Source: Phycicoccus sp. (GTDB taxonomy: Bacteria; Actinomycetota; Actinomycetes; Actinomycetales; Dermatophilaceae). From it: a stretch of DNA of 33,828 bases. Position 1 is the first letter of the stretch. The number at the start of each line of letters is the position of its first letter. The notes beneath the pieces are model-generated. The model had not been told where the DNA came from. It saw only the letters and a list, made by a program, of their open reading frames with translations, and ran no database searches. Made by a program: the position numbers and the translations under genes. Below, piece after piece: positions 25,535-33,677 of the stretch. Where the stretch lies: assembly GCA_017993715.1 (NCBI GenBank), contig JAGOME010000050.1, forward strand, positions 1-33,828, read 5' to 3'.

Positions 25535-26160
25535 CGGGCAACAACGACTCGCGGACGTGGTTCGCGCAAGCAACGGCCGGGGTGCTTGAGGCCATCGAGT
25601 TGGTGCCCTACGACCTGTGGTCGCAGCCGGGGCTCGGGTCGTGGACGGTGCGTGAGCTGGTCGCCCACACCGTCCGAGCCTGGACGACGACGAGCACCTA
25701 CCTGTCCGCAGCCCTCCCGGACGAGGACGCCCCGGTGGTGAGCACCCCTCAGTACTTCGTCCGGGCGTTGGCCACTCCCGGGGTGCATGACGGCATTGCC
25801 CAGCGGGCGCGTGACGACGTCGCGGAGCTCGGCCCAGACCCGCTCGACGCAGCGCGGGCCCACGCCGCTAGGACGACCCGGATCGTCGATGCCCTCCCCG
25901 ACGATCGTCGGCTGCTCACTCCAGGCGGAGTGATGCTCCTAGGTGACTACCTGTCGACGCGGGCCTTCGAGCTCACCGTGCACGGCCTTGACCTGTGCCG
26001 CGCCATCGATCTCGACCCGCCAACGGACCTGGCGCGGGCCGCCCAGCCGGCCTTGATCTTGGCCACGCAGGTGGCCATCGAGCGCGGCCTCGCCGAGGCA
26101 ACCCTGGAGGCGCTGACGGGGCGCACGGCGTTCGCCCAAGGCCTCAACGTCCTTGCGTAG
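25531..26160 (+). CDS. DinB/maleylpyruvate-isomerase-N-type metal-binding protein
   Basis: The 209-residue helical bundle has the metal ligands of the mycothiol-dependent maleylpyruvate isomerase N-terminal family: His in SWTVRELVAHTVRAW and the pair in STRAFELTVHGLDLCRA. In actinobacteria such proteins are thought to act as mycothiol S-transferases on varied substrates; the substrate here is unknown. It is the third gene after vapC, sharing ATGA with it. It ends in TAG, whose bases form part of the -10 box of the next gene. Confidence 0.75.
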   Translation: MTGNNDSRTWFAQATAGVLEAIELVPYDLWSQPGLGSWTVRELVAHTVRAWTTTSTYLSAALPDEDAPVVSTPQYFVRALATPGVHDGIAQRARDDVAELGPDPLDAARAHAARTTRIVDALPDDRRLLTPGGVMLLGDYLSTRAFELTVHGLDLCRAIDLDPPTDLARAAQPALILATQVAIERGLAEATLEALTGRTAFAQGLNVLA

Positions 26161-26163
26161 GGT
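26158..26163 (+). promoter_or_regulatory. Candidate -10 box (TAGGGT) for leaderless SDR mRNA
   Basis: TAGGGT includes the TAG stop of the upstream gene and ends 6 nt before ATG 26170. No Shine-Dalgarno sequence precedes the ATG. Confidence 0.4.
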
Positions 26164-26169
26164 CGGCCT

Positions 26170-26937
26170 ATGACCACAGCATTGGTGACCGGGGCGTCGG
26201 CCGGGATCGGCGCGGAGTTCGCGCGACAGCTGGCCTCGCGAGGGAACGACCTCGTCCTCGTCGCCCGCGACGCGACCCGGCTGCAAGCCCTGGCCGACGA
26301 GCTGACGGCCGCGCACGGCATTCGGGCAGAGGTGCTGCCAGCCGACCTGACCGATCGGGCGGCGACCCAGCGCGTGTGCGACCGCCTCGCCGACGAGGCC
26401 GACCCCGTGGACATCCTGGTCAACAATGCCGGCTTCGGGCTCAAGGGGTCATTCCTGGGCAACGACATCGCCGACGAGGAGGCCGGCCTGGATGTCATGG
26501 TCCGGGCGGTCCTGCTCACCTGTCACGCCGCCGGGCGCGCCATGCGGGCGCGCGGCCGTGGCCAGATCATCAACGTCAGCTCGGTTGCCGGCTGGATCAC
26601 CTCGGGGACCTACAGCGCCGAGAAGAGCTTCGTGACGGTGTTCACCGAGGGCCTCTCGGTGCAGTTGCAGGGCACCGGGGTCACGGCGACCGCGGTTGCG
26701 CCTGGCTTCACACACACCGAGTTCCACGAGCGCGCCGAGCTGCCGATGGGCTGGCTCCCGGACTGGGCGTGGTTGTCGGCGTCGGAGCTGGTGTCGGGGG
26801 CCCTCGACGACGCCGCCAAGGGCAAGGCGATCTCGGTGCCAGGCCGGCAATGGAAGGCCGTCGCGACGCTGGCGCGGATCGCGCCGCGCCCCCTGGTGCG
26901 CAGCCGGCGGATCAGCATGCAGCACCGCCGCCGCTGA
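26170..26937 (+). CDS. Short-chain dehydrogenase/reductase (classical SDR)
   Basis: The 255-residue protein has the cofactor motif TGASAGIG (7-14), NNAG in VDILVNNAGFG, the catalytic Ser in NVSSVAG, and the active-site pattern YSAEKS. It is a cytosolic NAD(P)H-dependent oxidoreductase; basic residues following the first strand (ARDATRLQ) suggest NADPH. The C-terminal segment with an amphipathic helix and a basic tail (RSRRISMQHRRR) may contact membranes. It follows the DinB-like gene by 9 bp but has its own candidate leaderless promoter. Substrate unknown. Confidence 0.85.
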   Translation: MTTALVTGASAGIGAEFARQLASRGNDLVLVARDATRLQALADELTAAHGIRAEVLPADLTDRAATQRVCDRLADEADPVDILVNNAGFGLKGSFLGNDIADEEAGLDVMVRAVLLTCHAAGRAMRARGRGQIINVSSVAGWITSGTYSAEKSFVTVFTEGLSVQLQGTGVTATAVAPGFTHTEFHERAELPMGWLPDWAWLSASELVSGALDDAAKGKAISVPGRQWKAVATLARIAPRPLVRSRRISMQHRRR

Positions 26938-26964
26938 CGGCGGCATTCGGTGTCCCGGTAGCCT
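26934..26964 (+). promoter_or_regulatory. Candidate pyrE promoter
   Basis: CTGACG (26934-26939) as a weak -35 and TAGCCT (26959-26964) as -10, 19 bp apart. The -10 ends 8 nt before GTG 26973, so transcription should start at or very close to the start codon. The octamer CGGCATTC (26941-26948) lies in the spacer. Confidence 0.35.
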
Positions 26965-26972
26965 TAGGGCCC

Positions 26973-27527
26973 GTGACTGACATTGCCGCTGACCGCGCCC
27001 GCCTGCTCGAGATCATCAAGGACAAGGCCATCGTCCACGGCAAGGTGACTCTCTCCAGCGGCAAGGAGGCGGACTACTACGTCGACTTGCGCCGGATCAC
27101 CCTCGACGGGGAGGCAGCGCCGCTCGTCGGGCGGGTCATGCGCGATGTGGTCCAGGACCTCGAGTTCGATGCCGTCGGCGGGCTGACGCTGGGTGCCGAC
27201 CCGGTCGCGACCTCGATGCTGCACGCCGCAGCGTCGTCGGGGGCGCGGCTGGACGCCTTCGTCGTCCGCAAGGCCGGCAAGGCCCACGGCCTGCAGCAAC
27301 GCATCGAGGGACCGTCGATCGAGGGCCGCCGGGTGCTCATCGTCGAGGACACGTCCACGACGGGGGCCTCACCGTTGGAAGCGGCGAATGCCGCCCGCGA
27401 CGCCGGAGCCCACGTGGTCGCCGTCGCGACGATCGCCGACCGGGCAACGGGTGCGGCAAAGGTGTTCGCGGAGGCGGGCCTGGGGTATCGCTTCGTCTAC
27501 GGACTGGCCGAGCTCGGCCTGGCGTAG
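26973..27527 (+). CDS. pyrE: Orotate phosphoribosyltransferase
   Basis: PyrE converts orotate and PRPP to orotidine 5'-monophosphate in pyrimidine synthesis. The 184-residue product has the PRPP-binding signature VLIVEDTSTTG at about 120-130, the catalytic-loop Lys in RKAGKAHGLQQRIEG, and the conserved N-terminal region HGKVTLSSGKEADYYVDLR. GTG 26973 is the only start that gives the family N-terminus; no Shine-Dalgarno sequence is present, consistent with leaderless start. It is a single gene away from the other pyr genes, followed by a strong double hairpin. Confidence 0.95.
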   Translation: MTDIAADRARLLEIIKDKAIVHGKVTLSSGKEADYYVDLRRITLDGEAAPLVGRVMRDVVQDLEFDAVGGLTLGADPVATSMLHAAASSGARLDAFVVRKAGKAHGLQQRIEGPSIEGRRVLIVEDTSTTGASPLEAANAARDAGAHVVAVATIADRATGAAKVFAEAGLGYRFVYGLAELGLA

Positions 27528-27541
27528 GCGGCATTCGGAAT

Positions 27542-27559
27542 GTCGGCCAGATGGCCGAC
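27542..27559. terminator. Hairpin after pyrE (8-bp perfect stem)
   Basis: GTCGGCCA (27542-27549) and TGGCCGAC (27552-27559) form a perfect stem around a GA loop. It lacks a T-run. Its core partly repeats that of the larger hairpin just downstream (GGCCAGATGGCCGACTCTCC versus GGCCAGGTGGCCCACTCTCC). Confidence 0.55.
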
Positions 27560-27583
27560 TCTCCGACTCATGGAGCCGCCGGG

Positions 27584-27619
27584 CCCCGGAGAGTGGGCCA
27601 GGTGGCCCACTCTCCGGGG
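27584..27619. terminator. Strong 17-bp perfect stem between convergent pyrE and AGCS genes
   Basis: CCCCGGAGAGTGGGCCA (27584-27600) pairs exactly with TGGCCCACTCTCCGGGG (27603-27619) around GG. It lies in the convergent intergenic space 27528-27633 and would act in both directions. No U-tract follows on either strand. Confidence 0.7.
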
Positions 27620-27633
27620 GAGACGGTCGCGAC

Positions 27634-29091
27634 TTAGTGGACGCGCTCCTCTTTGGGGACCGGGGCGATCTCGCCGGAGTGGATCCGCTCGTAGTAGCTG
27701 GTGATGGTCTGCCGGATGACCGGCGCCAGCAGATAGAGCCCGATGATGTTGGGGAGCCCCATGAGGAAGATCATCGAGTCGGAGAAGTTGATCACCGAGC
27801 CCAACGCGGCGGCCGAGCCGATCACGGTGAAGACCAGGAAGATGCCCTTATAGATGTTCTCGGCCTGACGTGAGTCGCCGAAGAGGTAACCCAGCGCCTT
27901 CATGCCGTAGTAGGACCACGAGATCATCGTCGAGAAGGCGAACATGATCACGGCCACGGCCAGGACGTACGAGAACCAGGGGATGACCGTCTCGAAGGCC
28001 GCCGAGGTCAGCCCGACGCCACCGAGCGAGTCGGCGTCCTGTCGGGCCCAAGCGCCGGTGATGACGATCGTCAGCGCAGTCATCGTGCAGATGACGACGG
28101 TGTCGATGAAGGGCTCGAGCATGGCGACGAAACCCTCGCTCGCCGGCTCCTTGGTCCGGACTGCGGAGTGGGCGACCGCCGCCGATCCGAGGCCGGCCTC
28201 GTTGGAGAATGCCGCCCGCTGGAACCCGACGATGAGCACGCCGACCAGGCCGCCAGCGATGCCTTCCGGCGAGAAGGCGCCGGCGAAGATGTCAGAGAAT
28301 GCTGTGGGGATGGCGCCCGCGTTGACGACCAGGACGATGAGGCAGGCGGTGATGTAGATGCCGGCCATGATCGGCACGATCTTCTCAGTGACCCGGGCGA
28401 TGGACTTGATGCCGCCGACGATGACCGCACCGACGAGCACCGCGAAGACGATCCCCACGACCCAGGTGTTCTGCCCCAGGAAGCCATCCTCGCCGCCGCT
28501 GACGTTGACGATCTGGGCAGTGGCCTGGTTGGACTGGAACATGTTGCCGCCGCCGACGGAACCCCCGATCATGCACACGGCGAAAACGGCCGCGAGGACC
28601 TTGCCGAGCGTGGGCCAGCCGCGTTCGGCCAAGCCGTCCCGCAGGTAATACATGGGCCCACCGGAAACGGAGCCGTCGGCCCGGTAGCGGCGGTACTTCA
28701 CCCCGAGGGTGCACTCCGCCATCTTGGTGGCCATGCCGAGGAGACCGGCGAGGATCATCCAGAACGTCGCGCCCGGCCCCCCGAGCGAGATGGCGACCGC
28801 GACACCGGCGATGTTGCCCAGGCCGACCGTGCCGGACACGGCGGTCGCGAGGGCCTGGAAATGGGAGACCTCGCCGGCATCGGACTTCTTGGAGTAGACG
28901 CCGCGGACGAGGTCGACCGAGATCTTGGGGCCGCGCACCTGCATGAACCCGAGGTACACGGTGAAGAAGGCGCCGGCCACGACCAGCCAGGCCACGATGA
29001 GCGGCACCTTGGTGTCACCGATCGGCACCGCGTAGAAGACAACGTTGGTGATCCAAGTGGACAGCGAGTTGAACCAGTCGATGGGGTTCAT
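27634..29091 (-). CDS. AGCS-family sodium:alanine/glycine symporter
   Basis: The protein has about ten to eleven membrane helices and the AGCS signature around SGTVGLGNIAGVAVAISLGG, with the downstream SGGPMYYLRDGL and NEAGLGSAAVAHSA motifs. It imports small neutral amino acids with Na+ or H+. The ATG at 29091 shares TGATG with the universal stress protein stop; GTG 29094 is a one-codon-longer alternative. The 485-residue length is normal for the family. It is the second gene of a two-gene operon with the stress protein and ends before the hairpin shared with pyrE. Confidence 0.93.
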   Translation of the reverse strand: MNPIDWFNSLSTWITNVVFYAVPIGDTKVPLIVAWLVVAGAFFTVYLGFMQVRGPKISVDLVRGVYSKKSDAGEVSHFQALATAVSGTVGLGNIAGVAVAISLGGPGATFWMILAGLLGMATKMAECTLGVKYRRYRADGSVSGGPMYYLRDGLAERGWPTLGKVLAAVFAVCMIGGSVGGGNMFQSNQATAQIVNVSGGEDGFLGQNTWVVGIVFAVLVGAVIVGGIKSIARVTEKIVPIMAGIYITACLIVLVVNAGAIPTAFSDIFAGAFSPEGIAGGLVGVLIVGFQRAAFSNEAGLGSAAVAHSAVRTKEPASEGFVAMLEPFIDTVVICTMTALTIVITGAWARQDADSLGGVGLTSAAFETVIPWFSYVLAVAVIMFAFSTMISWSYYGMKALGYLFGDSRQAENIYKGIFLVFTVIGSAAALGSVINFSDSMIFLMGLPNIIGLYLLAPVIRQTITSYYERIHSGEIAPVPKEERVH

Positions 29092-29522
29092 CACGGCACC
29101 ACCGTCACGGGGACCGGCGACTCGTGGGCCAACCGGTTGGCGACGGACCCGAAGATGGCGGCCTTCAGGCCCGAGTCCCCGCTGCGGCCGACGACGATCG
29201 CGTCGGCCTTCTCCTCGCGCACGATGTCGAGCAACGTCTCGGCCGGGTTGCCATGACGGACCACGGCGCGGGCGGCGACGCCAGCCTCGGCCGCGCGGGC
29301 GACGGCCGGGTCGATGAGCTGGGCCTGGGCCGCCTCGATCTCCCGCTCCCGCTCACGATGACGGTGCTCGTTCTCAGACGGTGTCTGGAACGAGAAGGGC
29401 GACCAGGGGATGACGTGGGCGAGGACGACCTCCCCGCCGCTGGGCCCTGCTTCCGCGAGGGCGTATCGAAGCGCGCGTTCGCTGGACTGGCTGGTATCGA
29501 TGCCGGCGACGATGACGGTCAT
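29091..29522 (-). CDS. Universal stress protein (UspA family, ATP-binding type)
   Basis: The 143-residue single-domain Usp starts with the family strand VIVAGIDTSQSSERAL and has the ATP-binding motif GRSGDSGLKAAIFGSVAN near the end (GxxG-x9-GS). A charged segment in the middle (ENEHRHREREREIEAAQ) forms a helix insert. ATP-binding Usps act as stress sensors. A GGAG element lies 8 nt before the ATG. Coupled to the amino-acid symporter, it may report its energisation; this is inference. Confidence 0.9.
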   Translation of the reverse strand: MTVIVAGIDTSQSSERALRYALAEAGPSGGEVVLAHVIPWSPFSFQTPSENEHRHREREREIEAAQAQLIDPAVARAAEAGVAARAVVRHGNPAETLLDIVREEKADAIVVGRSGDSGLKAAIFGSVANRLAHESPVPVTVVP

Positions 29523-29677
29523 GGTCGGGCTCCGTTTCTCCCGCGACCGGGATTGGCGATGAGGGCGACCTACCCGGCGATTCTAAGAGGAACCTGAGAG
29601 AATGGGGAGGGTTTGGGGGCTAGCGATTGATTCATGGACCTGTGCTGGTCCGGTGCCCTCGGGAACGCTGCACCGCC

Positions 29678-29683
29678 TAGGAT
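29678..29683 (+). promoter_or_regulatory. Candidate -10 box (TAGGAT) for lemA
   Basis: TAGGAT is a good -10 hexamer 34 nt before the lemA start. The -35 is not obvious. The 195-bp divergent space 29523-29717 contains only this and the stress protein leader. Confidence 0.35.
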
Positions 29684-29717
29684 CGCTGACACATCGCCAC
29701 CGACCTGGGAGCAGCTG

Positions 29718-30395
29718 ATGGGCACCTCGATTCTTGTGATCTTCATCGTCCTGATCGGCCTTGCCGTGGTGATCGGCCTGTGGGGGGTCGGCATCTACAA
29801 CGGCCTGGTCAAGCTACGCAACCTTGTGCAGGAGGCTTGGCGCCAGATTGACGTCGAGCTCACGCGGCGCCATGACCTCATCGGCAACCTCGTCGAGACG
29901 GTCAAGGGCTATGCCGCGCACGAGCGCGGCACACTCGAGGACGTCATCCGCGCGCGCAGTGCTGCGATGGTGCCGAACCAGACTCCCGGGCAGCAGGCCA
30001 CGTCGGAGAACCTGCTCTCCCAGGCGCTCGGTCGCCTCATTGCCGTGGCCGAGGCCTACCCCGACTTGAAGGCCAACCAGAACTTCATGGCCCTGCAGAA
30101 CGAGTTGACCAGCACCGAGGACCGCATTGCGGCGGCCCGGCGCTATTACAACGCCAATGTGCGCGAGCTCAACACCAAGACCGAGACCTTCCCGAACAAC
30201 CTGGTTGCCGGCATGTTCAACATCGGCCGCGCCGAGTACTTCGAGGCCGACGAGGCCGCTCGGGCGCCGGTTCAGGTGGACTTCGGTCAGCGCGACGCCT
30301 CGATCCCGCCGCCGGCGTCCTACAGCGGCCACGACACGACCGCCCCGCCGAGCCCGCCGGCGCACCCCAACGATGAGGGAATGCCGCGCGCCTGA
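29718..30395 (+). CDS. LemA family membrane protein
   Basis: The 225-residue product has one N-terminal membrane helix (ILVIFIVLIGLAVVIGLWGV), then the LemA helical domain with LVKLRNLVQEAWRQIDVELT and RRHDLIGNLVETVKGYA, and a Pro-rich cytoplasmic or outer tail. LemA proteins have a short extracytoplasmic N-terminus and a cytosolic C-terminal helical bundle; their function is unclear. ATG 29718 follows GGGAG at 6 nt; the upstream open frame from 29634 is not supported. The telA gene follows after 54 bp, separated by a hairpin that includes the lemA stop. Confidence 0.87.
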   Translation: MGTSILVIFIVLIGLAVVIGLWGVGIYNGLVKLRNLVQEAWRQIDVELTRRHDLIGNLVETVKGYAAHERGTLEDVIRARSAAMVPNQTPGQQATSENLLSQALGRLIAVAEAYPDLKANQNFMALQNELTSTEDRIAAARRYYNANVRELNTKTETFPNNLVAGMFNIGRAEYFEADEAARAPVQVDFGQRDASIPPPASYSGHDTTAPPSPPAHPNDEGMPRA

Positions 30396-30413
30396 CGCGA
30401 GCGCCCGGCATTC
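30379..30413. terminator. Hairpin built from an inverted octamer pair at the lemA end
   Basis: GAATGCCGCGCGC (30379-30391) pairs with GCGCCCGGCATTC (30401-30413) at 12 of 13 positions around a 9-nt loop that contains the lemA TGA. No T-run follows, so it may be an attenuator or an RNA-processing site between lemA and telA. Confidence 0.55.
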
Positions 30414-30449
30414 AGCCAGCTGTCCGTACCCACGACCCGAGGTAGCCAC

Positions 30450-31664
30450 ATGTCCGACGGAACCGCCGCCGCCCCCCTCACCCCGCCCGACCAGGTCCTG
30501 ACCCTCGAGGCGCCGCCTGCACCGCCGCGGGTCGTCGAGACCCAGGCGCCCAAGATGGCCCCGCAGGTGGCCAGCGAGGCGATCCCCGGGCTGGACGCTC
30601 GGGTGGACGCCTTCATGGACTCGCTGACGCGGGCAGCGCCCAAGAGCCCGGAGTTCGCCAAGCAGGCGGACAACGTGCGCACGATGGGAGACGCCGATGT
30701 CCGCCGGGCAGCCGAGACGAGCAATCGTCTCCTCCAGCAGCCAGTCAAGGCGCTCAAGGAGGGCGGGCTCGCCGATGGGTCTGCGGTCGGTAAGACCCTG
30801 CTCGAGCTGCGCCGCACCGTGGAGGACCTCGACCCGAGCCAGGTGACCGGGACCCGCAAGATCCTCGGCATCATTCCATTCGGGGACAAGGTCGTTGACT
30901 ACTTCCGGCGCTACCAGAGTGCTCAGTCCCAGCTCAACGGCATCCTGCATGCGCTGCGTAATGGGCAGGACGAGCTGACCAAGGACAACGTGGCGCTCAA
31001 CCTCGAGAAGACCAACCTCTGGGCGACGATGGGGCGGCTCAACCAGTACGTCTACATCGCCGAGAAGCTCGACCAGAAGATCGCCGCCAAGATCGCCGAG
31101 ATCGAGCTGACCGACCCGGAGACGGCGCGGGCGCTGCAGCAGGACGTGCTGTTCTACGTGCGGCAGAAGCACCAGGATCTGCTCACTCAGCTGGCCGTGT
31201 CGATCCAGAGCTACTTGGCCATCGACATCATCATCAAGAACAACATCGAGCTCATCAAGGGCGTCGATAGGGCTTCCACGACAACGATTTCCGCGCTGCG
31301 GACCGCCGTGATCGTGGCCCAGGCGCTCGGCAACCAGAAGCTCGTCCTGGAGCAGATCACCGCGCTCAACACCACCACGAGCGGAATGATCCAGCGCACC
31401 TCGGAGATGCTGCGCGAGAACTCCGCGGCGATCCAGGAGCAGGCGGCCTCCTCGACGTTGGGGATGGCCGAGCTGCAGGCGGCCTTCCAGAACATCTACG
31501 CGACGATGGACTCGATCGATGAGTTCAAGGTCAAGGCGCTGGACTCGATGGCTCAGACGATCGGGGTGCTCGAGACCGAGGTCGAGAAGAGCAAGGACTA
31601 CCTCAAGCGGGTCCAGACCCAGGATGCGCGCCAGACGCAGACCATCGAGTTCGGGAACTCCTGA
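30450..31664 (+). CDS. telA: TelA/KlaA-family toxic-anion resistance protein
   Basis: The 404-residue, almost wholly helical protein has a disordered Pro-rich N-terminus (about 1-45) and the TelA domain with IIPFGDKVVDYFRRYQSAQ, LNQYVYIAEKLDQKI and a central IDIIIKNNIELIKGVDRAST. TelA is linked to tellurite and peptide-antibiotic tolerance; its molecular role is unknown. The start has GAGG upstream. It lies between lemA and the helical protein gene, in an order seen elsewhere with xpaC and telA genes in Bacillus. Confidence 0.9.
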   Translation: MSDGTAAAPLTPPDQVLTLEAPPAPPRVVETQAPKMAPQVASEAIPGLDARVDAFMDSLTRAAPKSPEFAKQADNVRTMGDADVRRAAETSNRLLQQPVKALKEGGLADGSAVGKTLLELRRTVEDLDPSQVTGTRKILGIIPFGDKVVDYFRRYQSAQSQLNGILHALRNGQDELTKDNVALNLEKTNLWATMGRLNQYVYIAEKLDQKIAAKIAEIELTDPETARALQQDVLFYVRQKHQDLLTQLAVSIQSYLAIDIIIKNNIELIKGVDRASTTTISALRTAVIVAQALGNQKLVLEQITALNTTTSGMIQRTSEMLRENSAAIQEQAASSTLGMAELQAAFQNIYATMDSIDEFKVKALDSMAQTIGVLETEVEKSKDYLKRVQTQDARQTQTIEFGNS

Positions 31665-31690
31665 CTGATCGGTGACGGGTCGAGGTCTCG

Positions 31691-32293
31691 ATGGGCTTAA
31701 AGGACTGGTGGCGGCGACAAACCGCGGGCGAGCCGCCGCCGCGTCCGGTCGTGCCGGCACCACCGGGTGAGCCGGAGATCGTCGCCTCGTTGGGTCGGGT
31801 CGAGACGATGCTGCGTGAAGGCGCGGTGTCGGCGCTCGTGCGGAGTCGCGTGGGCCGGATCGACCGGTTGATCCGGGAGATCCTGCCCCGGCTCACGACG
31901 CTGGGCTACGGCTCGCAGGACGCCTACGCCGTGGTGGCGACGGCGACGGACTACCTACCCGAGGCGCTTGGGGCGTATCTGCGGCTCCCCCGCGAATGGG
32001 CCGACTCGCGGCCGATCGACGGTGGGCGGACGGCGCTCATGGTGCTCATCGATCAGCTCGAGCTGCTGGGCGCGACCATGGAGAAGATGCTCGACGCAGC
32101 TGTGCATGCGGACGCGACTGCGCTCATTGCCCACGGGCGTTTCTTGGACGCGAAGTTCGGGCGGGACTCCTCGGGTGGCTCGCTCGACATGAATGTTGCT
32201 CTGCCAGAGCCGAATGCTGGTCCGTTGCGTGGGACGCCCCAATCGCGCTCGGTGCCGCCACCGCGCAACTCCAATGAGCTCGACCTGAGTTGA
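31691..32293 (+). CDS. Helical protein linked to TelA, XpaC-like
   Basis: I do not firmly recognise the family. The 200-residue product has a Pro-rich N-terminus, a helical core with RIDRLIREILPRLTTL, DYLPEALGAYLRLPREW and LIDQLELLGATMEKMLDAA, and a disordered polar C-terminus. The YLPEAL.AYLRLP segment resembles XpaC-like partners of TelA (a YLP motif in a helical bundle), and it starts 26 bp after telA with GAGG before the ATG. The two probably act together. Confidence 0.6.
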   Translation: MGLKDWWRRQTAGEPPPRPVVPAPPGEPEIVASLGRVETMLREGAVSALVRSRVGRIDRLIREILPRLTTLGYGSQDAYAVVATATDYLPEALGAYLRLPREWADSRPIDGGRTALMVLIDQLELLGATMEKMLDAAVHADATALIAHGRFLDAKFGRDSSGGSLDMNVALPEPNAGPLRGTPQSRSVPPPRNSNELDLS

Positions 32294-32335
32294 CGTCGGC
32301 CTAGCCCAACTCTCAAGTCCGGGAAGGAGGAGGCC

Positions 32336-33640
32336 ATGGCCCTGGTGGCAGGCATTGATAGTTCGACGCAGTCCTGCAAAGTCCTCATCGTCGATCCAGC
32401 GACGGGAGAGGTCGTCCGCCAGGGTCGGGCCCATCATCCGTCGGGCACGGAGGTCGACCCGGATGTGTGGTGGGTGGCCTTGCGGGCTGCCATCGTCGAT
32501 GCGGGCGGCTTTGACGACGTCGCCGCGTGGGCCATCGGCGGCCAGCAGCACGGGATGGTCTGCCTGGACAGTGCCGGTCGGGTCGTCCGACCGGCCTTGC
32601 TGTGGAACGACACCCGCTCGGCCGGCGCGGCATTCGATCTGATCAACGAGGTGGGAGCGGAGGAGCTCGCCAGCCGAACCGGACTGGTCCCGGTCGCGTC
32701 GTTCACGATTACCAAGCTGCGGTGGTTGCGGGACAACGAGCCGAATGCCGTGCAGCGCACCGCAGCGGTTGCGCTCCCGCACGATTGGCTCACGTGGCGG
32801 CTGCGTGGCTTCGGGCCGACGGGGGAGTCGCCGCGTGGCCCGGATCTCGACGAGTTGGTGACGGACCGTTCGGACGCCTCGGGCACCGGGTATTGGAACC
32901 CCGAGACCGGTGACTTTGACCTCGACCTGCTCACCGTGGCATTCGGGCGTCAGGTTCTGTTGCCTCGCGTCCTGCCGCCGACGGGGTGGGTGACCGACCT
33001 TGATGGCCGTCGAGTCGGCGCGGGTGCGGGTGACAATGCCGCGGCGGCGCTCGGCGTGGGCGCGTCGACGGGGGATGCTGTGGTGTCCATCGGGACCAGC
33101 GGCACCGTCTTTGCCGTCACATCCGAGCGGACGGTCGATCCATCGGGGACGGTGGCGGGGTTCGCTGACGCCGCGGGAGGGTTCCTGCCGATTGTGGTGA
33201 CGCTCAACGCGGCGCGGGTGGCAGATGCGATCGCGGGCCTGCTCGGCGTGGACCACGAGGAGCTGAGTCGGCTCGCGCTGTGTGCTCCGGCGGGCGCCGA
33301 CGGACTCACCCTTCTGCCGTACTTCGAGGGGGAGCGCACCCCGAACCTGCCCGAGGCGACGGCATCGCTCACCGGGATGACGTTGCGGTCCACCACTCGG
33401 GAGAACCTTGCCCGGGCCGCCTTCGAGGGGATGCTCAACGGCCTGAATGCCGGGCTGGACGCCCTTCGCTCCGTGGGCGTGCGGCCGTCTCGGGTGCTGC
33501 TCATTGGGGGTGGGGCACGGTCGGAGGCTGTCCAACGGATCGCTCCGGATGTGTTCGGGCTGGATGTCAGCGTGCCTGCGGCTGGTGAGTACGTCGCATT
33601 GGGAGCGGCGCGTCAGGCTGCCAGCGTCCTGCTTGAGTAG
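32336..33640 (+). CDS. xylB: FGGY-family sugar kinase, xylulokinase-like
   Basis: XylB phosphorylates D-xylulose at O5. The 434-residue product has the N-terminal ATPase strand [16 protein letters not shown], the sugar-binding [10 protein letters not shown] and WNDTRS motifs, the catalytic Asp in [11 protein letters not shown] (about 232), and the C-terminal [15 protein letters not shown]. All match FGGY kinases of the xylulokinase branch. It is about 40-50 residues shorter than usual, ending soon after the last ATP-binding helix ([14 protein letters not shown]). The ATG has GGAAGGAGGAGG upstream. No sugar isomerase or transporter gene is nearby in the window. Confidence 0.87.
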   Translation: MALVAGIDSSTQSCKVLIVDPATGEVVRQGRAHHPSGTEVDPDVWWVALRAAIVDAGGFDDVAAWAIGGQQHGMVCLDSAGRVVRPALLWNDTRSAGAAFDLINEVGAEELASRTGLVPVASFTITKLRWLRDNEPNAVQRTAAVALPHDWLTWRLRGFGPTGESPRGPDLDELVTDRSDASGTGYWNPETGDFDLDLLTVAFGRQVLLPRVLPPTGWVTDLDGRRVGAGAGDNAAAALGVGASTGDAVVSIGTSGTVFAVTSERTVDPSGTVAGFADAAGGFLPIVVTLNAARVADAIAGLLGVDHEELSRLALCAPAGADGLTLLPYFEGERTPNLPEATASLTGMTLRSTTRENLARAAFEGMLNGLNAGLDALRSVGVRPSRVLLIGGGARSEAVQRIAPDVFGLDVSVPAAGEYVALGAARQAASVLLE

Positions 33641-33677
33641 GCCGGGCCGGGCTTGGTCGGGCTCGCCCCCTCCAGCG

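Larger units (their letters stand above)
1926..33452. repeat. Dispersed octamer GAATGCCG/CGGCATTC, 28 copies
   Basis: Exact copies found by reading begin at 1926, 1936, 2575, 3948, 4566, 5780, 7995, 10369, 11155, 12610, 15048, 16236, 17372, 19840, 20922, 20936, 21213, 24252, 26316, 26941, 27386, 27529, 28207, 30379, 30406, 32628, 32743 and 33445. Seventeen are GAATGCCG on the plus strand and 11 CGGCATTC. The core GAATGC/GCATTC is the BsmI recognition sequence. A manual count may miss a few. Confidence 0.8.

Noticed and set aside
25995-26972. N-terminal extension of pyrE through the SDR gene
   Set aside because: The frame is a shadow of the DinB-like and SDR genes; pyrE starts at GTG 26973 by family alignment.
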